A stretch of DNA of 53,553 bases from the NCBI GenBank assembly GCA_964555935.1, contig CAZKUN010000030.1, positions 1 through 53,553 of the forward strand, read 5' to 3'. Shown here piece after piece: positions 48,245-53,553 of the stretch. Position numbers and translations under genes: made by a program. This DNA comes from CAZKUN01 sp964555935. GTDB lineage: Bacteria; Armatimonadota; Zipacnadia; Zipacnadales; VGFC01. Positions within the stretch are counted from its first letter, which is position 1, and the number at the start of each line of letters is the position of its first letter. Below the pieces are notes generated by a model. That model did not search any database. It saw only the letters and a list, made by a program, of their open reading frames with translations, and was not told the origin of the DNA.

Positions 48245-49221
48245 TCGCCACCCTCCGAGGCGAGGATCTGGTGGTAGAGGTACGGGAACGAGTCGCGGTG
48301 GTCAGCGGTGATGTAGAAACTCTCGCCTCCGTCTGCGACCGTGCGCACGAGGATGGTCTTCCACGGCCGGTAGTAGTAGTGGGGATTCGACTTGGGCGGT
48401 TGCTCGCGACAATCCGCGCCGAGGTCGATGAGGTCAAACACGCCGGTGGCGAAGTGGGCGACCTCTCGCCCATCCTGAAGCGCGACGTTGCGGACCATCG
48501 ATAGCGCCTTAAGGTAGACTTCCGGCCCCATCACGGCGGAGCCGAAGTTGAGGAAGACGCCGCCCTCGAGGTTGTCGATGGTGTTCGCGTAGACGAGGAA
48601 GTCCGCATATGACGCCTGGCCGAGCGCCGCGCCGTCGGCGTTGGGGTGCTCGTGGACGATGTCGTAGCCGATGCCGATGTGGACGGTGACGGGAACGCCC
48701 AGCCGGTAGCCCGCGGCGAGGATGCTGACATCGATGTGCGGAGGATCGAGGTCGGTGATCATCCGGCCGATTGCCTCACCGAATCCGATGCCTTCGGCGG
48801 CGGCCTGCTTTGCCACGTCGTTCAGCCGACCCGTGTCCTCCCAGAGCCCGAACTCGCCTGTGCGGATGTAGCGCGCGACGCTTTCGGTCGTGGCGCCTTG
48901 GATGGCGAACTCGTAGTCGTGGATCGGCCCGGCGCCGTTCATCGCCACGTGCGTGATGTAACCGCGCTCCATGAGGTCGATGATGAAGCGGCTGACGCCG
49001 GCGCGGATGACGTGCGCGCCCATGCAGAGGATGACGGAGGCGCCCTTTGCCTTCGCCGCGACGACGCGCTCGGCGAGGGTGCGGATGTCGGGGTGGGCGA
49101 GGTCGGGCACGTCGGCAGAGAGGTCCATCACCGCGGAAAGCTCGAGGTCGTTCTCGCGCTCCGATAGTGGCTTGACGATCAGACGGCTTCGGTCGAATTG
49201 CGGGTAGGGCATCGCGGTCAA
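48241..49221 (-). CDS. Conserved protein with deoxyhypusine-synthase-like pattern
   Basis: A 326-residue cytoplasmic protein. GASVILCMGAHVIRAGVSRF, DLMERGYITHVAMNGAGPIHDYEFA and the later LGVPVTVHIGIGYDIVHEH, GGVFLNFGSAVMGPEVYLKAL resemble in order the deoxyhypusine synthase segments 'S-N-x-x-S-x-G-L-R', 'V-V-T-T-A-G-G-x-E-E-D', 'I-P-V-F...' and 'I-L-G-G-G-x-x-K-H'. The canonical active-site lysine is not evident at the last site, so modification of eIF5A is not expected. ATGA overlaps on both sides couple it to a HAD phosphatase and a PfkB kinase. Function unknown. Confidence 0.6.
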   Translation of the reverse strand: MTAMPYPQFDRSRLIVKPLSERENDLELSAVMDLSADVPDLAHPDIRTLAERVVAAKAKGASVILCMGAHVIRAGVSRFIIDLMERGYITHVAMNGAGPIHDYEFAIQGATTESVARYIRTGEFGLWEDTGRLNDVAKQAAAEGIGFGEAIGRMITDLDPPHIDVSILAAGYRLGVPVTVHIGIGYDIVHEHPNADGAALGQASYADFLVYANTIDNLEGGVFLNFGSAVMGPEVYLKALSMVRNVALQDGREVAHFATGVFDLIDLGADCREQPPKSNPHYYYRPWKTILVRTVADGGESFYITADHRDSFPYLYHQILASEGGE

Positions 49222-50075
49222 TCCTCCGGGCAGAGGTAGTCAAGCAGGACGTCGTGCTCGCGGAACTCGGGAACGATGACATCCGCGCCGGCGCCAATGA
49301 GGCGGGTCCGTTTCCATTGATCGACGCCCGCACGATTGGCCTCATCGGTCGCGACGCCGACAGCGATTCCGCCGACGTCTTTCGTGTTCTCAATCTCCAC
49401 GTAGCCGTCGCCGAAGGCCAGTAGCGCCGGCCCGGCGAGATCGTGGTCGGAGGTGATCTTCTCGATGATCATGGCCTTGCTGAAGTTCTCGTAGTCATCG
49501 AGCGCGCCGTAGATCTCGCCCTCGAAGTACCCGTCGACTCGCAGGGCCTTGGCCTCATCGATGACATACTGGATGTCGGTTCCGCTGGCGAGGAACAGAG
49601 AGAAGCCGCGGGCTCTGAGGGCTTCGAGCAACTCGCGCGATCCCGGCACGAGCATCTCTTCAGGATCGGTCTCGCCGCTCTTGAGCGAGGCGACGCGGTG
49701 CGCGATACGCTCCCACAGACGCTCGAGATACATCCACTTGTAGTCGACGGGCTCTTCGGGCGTTCCGCCGCGTTTCTTCACCTGGTCGGCCAACTCGATC
49801 ATCTGGTAGATGGTCTGCTTGCCTGTCAGCCGGTCGACGAACTCGCGGACGATGGCGGACAGCTCCGCCTCGGATTCACCCGTGTCAAGCTCGACAAGGA
49901 TCTCGACCATCATCGGGCCCATCACGTCTTGCCAGCCCTCGCGGATGAGCGAAAGCGTGCCGTCGAAGTCAAACAGCACGGAACGGATCTTGCCGCGCTC
50001 GATGGCGGGGTTGATGATCTCGATCTGGCTCCCCGGGAGAAGATCGCGGAGGGGAGGGTCGGGCGTCTGGGTCAT
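49218..50075 (-). CDS. HAD-superfamily hydrolase (phosphatase)
   Basis: A 285-residue protein. Motif I is LFDFDGTLSLIREGW with the nucleophile Asp, a helical cap (about 60-150) follows, motif II is LFLASGTDIQYV, motif III the lysine in FSKAMIIEK, and motif IV FGDGYVEIENTK. This is a phosphoglycolate/phosphosugar phosphatase-like arrangement with a C1 cap. First gene of the three-gene coupled cassette, upstream of the deoxyhypusine-synthase-like and PfkB genes; a sugar-phosphate substrate is likely. Divergent from the GNAT genes. Confidence 0.86.
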   Translation of the reverse strand: MTQTPDPPLRDLLPGSQIEIINPAIERGKIRSVLFDFDGTLSLIREGWQDVMGPMMVEILVELDTGESEAELSAIVREFVDRLTGKQTIYQMIELADQVKKRGGTPEEPVDYKWMYLERLWERIAHRVASLKSGETDPEEMLVPGSRELLEALRARGFSLFLASGTDIQYVIDEAKALRVDGYFEGEIYGALDDYENFSKAMIIEKITSDHDLAGPALLAFGDGYVEIENTKDVGGIAVGVATDEANRAGVDQWKRTRLIGAGADVIVPEFREHDVLLDYLCPED

Positions 50076-50160
50076 TTTCGAGGCTCCAATTGCCGTCGGG
50101 CCTGGATGCGGTCAGCGGCTTCAGCATTCCGTCCCGCGCAACCGAGACCTCCATCCGTCG

Positions 50161-50166
50161 TATACT
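50161..50166 (+). promoter_or_regulatory. -10-like element for the GNAT pair
   Basis: TATACT (5 of 6 to consensus), 35 bases before the first GNAT start in a GC-rich divergent gap. No good -35 at 16-18 bases upstream. Confidence 0.3.
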
Positions 50167-50201
50167 GACAGTTAAGACGAAGACCACCCGAGGTGCTCGC
50201 A

Positions 50202-50771
50202 ATGATACGTGGTGAACGCGTTACGCTCCGGCCGCTCGATCTCGACGAGGATGTGGAGTTGTGCTACCAGTGGATCAACAATCCGGAGATCACCCAGTAC
50301 CTGCGGATCATCGGGCCGATCACGCGGATTCGCGAGCGCGAGATGCTCGAGGGTCGCGATCTGCTCGGCGAAGGCGCCGACCTCATGCTGGCCGTGGACG
50401 CCGACGATGGGACGTACATCGGCAACTGCGGGCTCCAGGAGATCGACCGACGGGCGCGGAAGGCGGAGCTGGGCGTGATGATCGGTGACCAGCGCTACTG
50501 GAACCAGGGCTATGGGCGAGACATCGTGACGACGCTCTGCGCGTTTGGATTCACGCAGATGAACCTGCAGCGCATCGCGCTGGGCGTCTACAGCCATAAC
50601 CCCCGCGCGCAACGATGCTACGAGGCGTGTGGGTTCCAGCATGAGGGACAACTGCGGCGCGCGGTCTACGCCATGGGCGATTACCGCGACGAGATCCGGA
50701 TGGCGATCCTGCGGGAGGAGTTCATGCAGCGATACCCCGAGCGGGTGCCCGAGGGAATGGTGACGGAATGA
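50202..50771 (+). CDS. GNAT-family N-acetyltransferase (RimJ/RimL-type)
   Basis: A 189-residue cytoplasmic acetyltransferase beginning MIRGERVTLRPLDLDEDVEL, the start of the RimJ/RimL group. IGNCGLQEIDRRARKAELGVMIG (strands 3-4), then YWNQGYGRDIVTTLCAFGF with the acetyl-CoA pyrophosphate loop Q-G-Y-G-x-D, and LGVYSHNPRAQRCYEACGF. ATG 50202 has GAGG 8 bases upstream. Overlaps the next, paralogous gene by ATGA. Substrate unknown: protein N-terminus, aminosugar or antibiotic are all possible. Confidence 0.88.
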   Translation: MIRGERVTLRPLDLDEDVELCYQWINNPEITQYLRIIGPITRIREREMLEGRDLLGEGADLMLAVDADDGTYIGNCGLQEIDRRARKAELGVMIGDQRYWNQGYGRDIVTTLCAFGFTQMNLQRIALGVYSHNPRAQRCYEACGFQHEGQLRRAVYAMGDYRDEIRMAILREEFMQRYPERVPEGMVTE

Positions 50772-51307
50772 TACGCGGAGAGAAGACGGTCCTGAGGCCG
50801 GTTGACCTGGGCGACGTGGATCGACTGACGAAGTGGCTGAACGACCCGGAGGTGACGAGGCATCTGAGCTTCTACCTGCCCGTCGCGCGCCGAGCGGAGG
50901 AGGCGTGGGTCAAGAACGATCAGCCCGGTCACACGCGGTTCGCCATAGAGACCGTCGACGGCAAGCACATCGGCAACTGCGGGCTGCATGGCGTCGCGGA
51001 CAAGCATCGCTGCTGGGGTTTTGGGATCTTCATCGGCGACAAGGATTACTGGGATGGCGGCTACGGGACGGATGCGGTGATCTCGGCGCTGACCTACGGG
51101 TTCGCGCACCAGAACCTGCACCGGATCCACTTGACAGTTGACGCAGACAACCTCCGCGCGCGGCGGTGCTACGAGAAGGCGGGGTTCATGCAGGAGGGCG
51201 TCCTGCGCGAGCATCACCACGATCGCGGCCGTTACCTGGACATCGTGCAGATGGGGGTTCTGCGGGCGGAGTTCGAAGAGAAACACGCGGAGCGGATCGT
51301 AAGTTGA
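50768..51307 (+). CDS. GNAT-family N-acetyltransferase, tandem paralogue
   Basis: A 179-residue protein with the same plan as its upstream neighbour: MIRGEKTVLRPVDLGDVDRL, HIGNCGLHGVADKHRCWGFG, YWDGGYGTDAVISALTYGF (G-G-Y-G-T-D acetyl-CoA loop) and VDADNLRARRCYEKAGFMQEG. Coupled to the first copy by a four-base overlap, so the pair may act together or as a heterodimer. Confidence 0.88.
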   Translation: MIRGEKTVLRPVDLGDVDRLTKWLNDPEVTRHLSFYLPVARRAEEAWVKNDQPGHTRFAIETVDGKHIGNCGLHGVADKHRCWGFGIFIGDKDYWDGGYGTDAVISALTYGFAHQNLHRIHLTVDADNLRARRCYEKAGFMQEGVLREHHHDRGRYLDIVQMGVLRAEFEEKHAERIVS

Positions 51308-51425
51308 GCTTGCGAGCGGGCATCGACGGCGCGTGAGCAAGTGTGCTCTTGCAGCGAGGCAGTCGATCCGGATGCAGGATTGCCGGCCCGGCGGGCCGAA
51401 CCTCGCCGCACAGGAGGACGGTACC

Positions 51426-52661
51426 GTGCGGAACACATTGTGGGCGCTCATGGCGGCAGTTATTGCGGCAAGTCCGAGCCACGCGGCGTGGGTATGGGTG
51501 TACGAGGGCGAGCGGCACGTCGTGATGCCGCCGGAGGTGGGGCAACCAGCCTGGGCGAGCTATCCGGACGACGACGATGACGGCCGTCCCGACTCCGTTG
51601 TTACGAACGTAAGGTTGCGGATCGAGAATGAGGCCGGCGACGCGATCAGCAAGATCCGCGTGGGCAAGACGATACGCCTCATCGCCGAGCCGGAGTTAGG
51701 CGGGCTCGAGACGGAGACCCTCACCGTGCAGTTCTACTTGCGCGGACCTGGCGGCGCAATGCCGGTCGTGCCGGCGGACTCGATCCGCGAGGCCCAGCCG
51801 CTGGGGACCGCCCCGGCGACGTATCGCGCCATGTACGCGATTCCCGAAGAGCCGGTTGCTCTGCACGCGGGCGACTACGAGGCGAGCGTTGAGATCACGC
51901 TCGGCAACGCGACGATGCCGGCTGGAGTTGATGATCCCGTCGCGCTGAGAATCGCGGGGCCGCGAGAATCGACGACGGACAAGGTCGAGCGCAAGGTGCG
52001 ACGGGGTCTCGAGAAGGCCGGCCACAAGGTGAAGGAGTTCGGCGAGGGCGTCTTTGACGACGTCAGCGAGACCTGGAGCGAGGCCACGGCCGGACCGCCG
52101 CCGGGGTCGCTACGGCAGGTGCAGCCACGCGAGACAGCCGGCATCGCCACGAGGCTGTCGGAGCTTCCGACCTCACCCCTGGCGCCAGAGAGGGACGCCC
52201 TGGCCATCGACCGCGCGGGCGCGCTCCGGAGCAAGAAGGGCCCGGCACGCAGCGTCCTCTTCATCCCCTACGACGAGCCGCGAGAGCTGACGCCGGAGGG
52301 TTGGATCCCACTGGGACAAGTGCTGATGACCGGACTGCGGATCAGCACTCTTAGCGACGGCCCGAAGTCGGTGGCGTGGACGCTGGATAGGGTGACGGGC
52401 TGTCGCGTCGCGCTTGAGATGGAGCCGATGGACACCGAGGGATACGTGCACTTCCTCGCGCCGGGCGGCGAGTCGGTGGGCCGGATCCCGGCAGACGCGG
52501 AGTGGTTCGGAGGAATGGTCTTCCCGTCCGACACGCATATCAACCAGAAGCGCCACCCCGATACAGAAGACGGGGGTCTGGTGAAGGTGAAGATGGTCGT
52601 CCCGCTTACCAAAGGGTCGGTGAGGGCGGCCTTTGAGGTGCCGGTGATTGGCGTGCCGTAG
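51426..52661 (+). CDS. Secreted protein of unknown function
   Basis: A 411-residue protein from GTG 51426, which has AGGAGG 8 bases upstream. The signal peptide is VRNTLWALMAAVIAASPSHA. The mature part starts AWVWVYEGERHVVMPPEVG and DDDDDGRPDSVVTN (a calcium-binding-like acidic run), then beta-strand segments (RVGKTIRLIAEPELGGLET), a basic/amphipathic stretch (KVERKVRRGLEKAGHKVKEF), and a C-terminal beta region that ends GSVRAAFEVPVIGVP. No catalytic motif or family recognised. Confidence 0.6.
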   Translation: MRNTLWALMAAVIAASPSHAAWVWVYEGERHVVMPPEVGQPAWASYPDDDDDGRPDSVVTNVRLRIENEAGDAISKIRVGKTIRLIAEPELGGLETETLTVQFYLRGPGGAMPVVPADSIREAQPLGTAPATYRAMYAIPEEPVALHAGDYEASVEITLGNATMPAGVDDPVALRIAGPRESTTDKVERKVRRGLEKAGHKVKEFGEGVFDDVSETWSEATAGPPPGSLRQVQPRETAGIATRLSELPTSPLAPERDALAIDRAGALRSKKGPARSVLFIPYDEPRELTPEGWIPLGQVLMTGLRISTLSDGPKSVAWTLDRVTGCRVALEMEPMDTEGYVHFLAPGGESVGRIPADAEWFGGMVFPSDTHINQKRHPDTEDGGLVKVKMVVPLTKGSVRAAFEVPVIGVP

Positions 52662-52750
52662 CCCGGGCGGGGCCCGTCGCCCCGAAGGCCTCGCATTCCA
52701 AACCCGGTTACTCCTCAAGCTCAAATGAACCATCAGTATCTAGTGTAGAT

Positions 52751-53023
52751 TCACGCGCTACGTGACGACCATCGCGATCTGTTGTCACGTCCCGTGCAAA
52801 CTCCCACACGACCACGACGACGATCTGCTCTGGTACGGGTGTGAGTTTGCACGGTAGATGCCACCAGCGCGGGTCCATTGGCACCTGCCGTGTCAATCCA
52901 CACCGTCTCACTCTCCAATACCTGATCGACCATCTCCCCTACCATGGCCCTCACGAAATCCGTATCCTCACCAACCAGCTCTTCCAACGACGCGCTCTTT
53001 GACGTAGATCTGATCCGAGTCAT
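52751..53023 (-). pseudogene. Possible IS256-type transposase N-terminal fragment
   Basis: Only the first 40 residues look meaningful: SASLEELVGEDTDFVRAMVG then EMVDQVLESE resembles the helical opening of mutator/IS256 transposases (D-F-L-R-x-x-x-x-x-x-x-Q-x-x-L-E-A-E). What follows is unrelated and Arg-rich, as after truncation or frameshift. No terminal repeats could be matched. Low certainty. Confidence 0.3.
52794..52852. repeat. Imperfect inverted repeat
   Basis: GTGCAAACTCCCACAC (52794-52809) and GTGTGAGTTTGCAC (52839-52852) pair over 14 bp with a 2-base bulge, 29 bases apart. It could be a remnant end of a mobile element or a large hairpin. Confidence 0.45.
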
Positions 53024-53040
53024 GGTGCTTCGTCAAGGCG

Positions 53041-53394
53041 ATGATGGGATGGGCCGCTGGCGTGCTCGCACCGCGGCGGGGAAGCCCGCAGTCCATCGAA
53101 TGCTGCCGCCGCAAGGTGGCCGAAGGCGAGGCCACAGAGACCGCCCTCCGCTGTCTGGCGAGGCGACTCATCGACCGGCTCTTCAGACTACGACGTGAGC
53201 ACGAAACGGCCGACCCACAGGCGGGGTCTGACCCCGCTCGAGATGCCACCAGCGAACAACAGCCGGCCGACGATCAGACGACCCATCACGACGAATCCAC
53301 ACCGATCCCGACGGCCGGCGACACAGGGCCCACCGACGGCCGACGACATCAACGACAACACAACATACCCACCGTACCTGAAGCCGGGACTTGA
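53041..53394 (+). pseudogene. Possible IS110-type transposase C-terminal fragment
   Basis: CCRRKVAEGEATETALRCLA followed by RRLIDRLFRLRREHE resembles the C-terminal 'Y-x-R-K-x-A-E-G-K-x-x-x-x-A-L-x-x-x-x-R-R' helix of IS110-family transposases. The DEDD catalytic part is absent, and the remaining 60 residues are a polar, Pro/Thr-rich tail. A decayed copy is more likely than a gene. Confidence 0.35.
53221..53237. repeat. Perfect palindrome GCGGGGTCTGACCCCGC
   Basis: Eight-bp arms around a single base, within the transposase-like debris. The core GGGGTC-T-GACCCC is of a type often seen near transposases. Confidence 0.5.
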
Positions 53395-53553
53395 CTAGAC
53401 AACTCTCCCAATTACACCGCCGCCAACACTTCGACAGCCTGCTGTTGCCACGTAGCGTACAAACGTGGGCCCAGGGCGACCGCCGAAGGGGCGCATATTC
53501 CCGCATTGCCCATATGAGCAGGGAGGTTTTCGGTAGAGGTGCCAAGAAACTGG

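Larger units (their letters stand above)
52662..53553. other. Region without a confident gene, possible mobile-element debris
   Basis: About 890 bases with lower GC and disordered codon use compared with the rest. Both strands hold short, overlapping frames that break off. Two of them recall transposase pieces (separate entries). It also holds an inverted repeat at 52794-52852 and the palindrome GCGGGGTCTGACCCCGC at 53221-53237. The last 150 bases show nothing identifiable. Confidence 0.5.

Noticed and set aside
53183..53545. A 120-residue minus-strand frame at the right edge
   Set aside because: Trp/Arg/Cys-rich composition, no motif, and it overlaps the transposase-like debris on the other strand.

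Overview
The window is a high-GC bacterial chromosome segment with about 40 genes on both strands. It has no rRNA or tRNA, no CRISPR array and no complete insertion sequence. The content points to a saprophytic, Gram-negative-type bacterium from an under-sampled lineage. It has many paralogous Gfo/Idh/MocA oxidoreductases and sugar-phosphate isomerase-like TIM barrels, secreted carbohydrate-active enzymes, a DUF4091/GH123-type enzyme and a type IV-pilin-like protein of the 'FPVF.RARE..R...C..N.RQIG' kind. That pilin motif is familiar from Armatimonadota and neighbouring candidate phyla; the assignment is an inference from protein style, not from a marker gene.

Layout. 1-5022: a purM gene cut by the window edge, then an oxidoreductase, a sugar isomerase-like TIM barrel and a glycerophosphodiesterase (+), converging on a URO-D-family gene (-). 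5257-7455: a signal-peptide-bearing Hcp-like protein and a five-bladed-propeller glycosidase-like protein. 7649-17599 (-): a polysaccharide-utilisation block of beta-helix protein, carbohydrate-binding protein, GH10 xylanase with two N-terminal modules, heparinase II/III-like lyase and two tiny membrane proteins. 17727-21332 (-): a PD-(D/E)XK nuclease-like protein, a DegT aminotransferase and a secreted protein. 21483-24255 (-): the end of the shikimate pathway, aroA and a chorismate synthase with altered active-site motifs. 24480-30926 (+): oxidoreductase, hybrid sensor kinase, ROK kinase, GmhA-like isomerase and a propeller protein. 31084-34597 (-): a methyltransferase and a CHASE2 sensor kinase split by one in-frame amber codon. 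34898-41534: oxidoreductase with a histone-H1-like tail, beta-rich secreted protein, DUF4091 protein (-), methyltransferase, and a radical SAM protein with a folded leader. 41626-45401 (-): DUF2993-like protein, murB, PRC-barrel protein with a lysine/alanine/proline tail, and a TIM barrel. 45508-50075: pilin-like gene (+), two small genes (-), and a tightly coupled HAD / deoxyhypusine-synthase-like / PfkB cassette (-). 50202-52661 (+): two tandem GNAT acetyltransferases and a secreted protein. 52662-53553 is a compositionally different region with possible transposase debris.

The most striking non-coding feature is a dispersed family of about 20 short palindromes lying mostly between genes. 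They keep recognisable frames (for example CGTAGCA-stem-CCCT-stem, TAGCGA-stem-TCC-stem, and GCGGCTGAAGCCGCTCCTACA) while the stem sequence itself changes from copy to copy. One copy lies inside the heparinase reading frame, and another supplies the stop codons of two convergent genes. Other leads are the amber-split CHASE2 kinase, the Hcp-like exported protein without T6SS genes nearby, the chorismate synthase lacking canonical catalytic motifs, the H1-like tails on two unrelated proteins, and the deoxyhypusine-synthase-like protein translationally coupled to a sugar-kinase/phosphatase pair.
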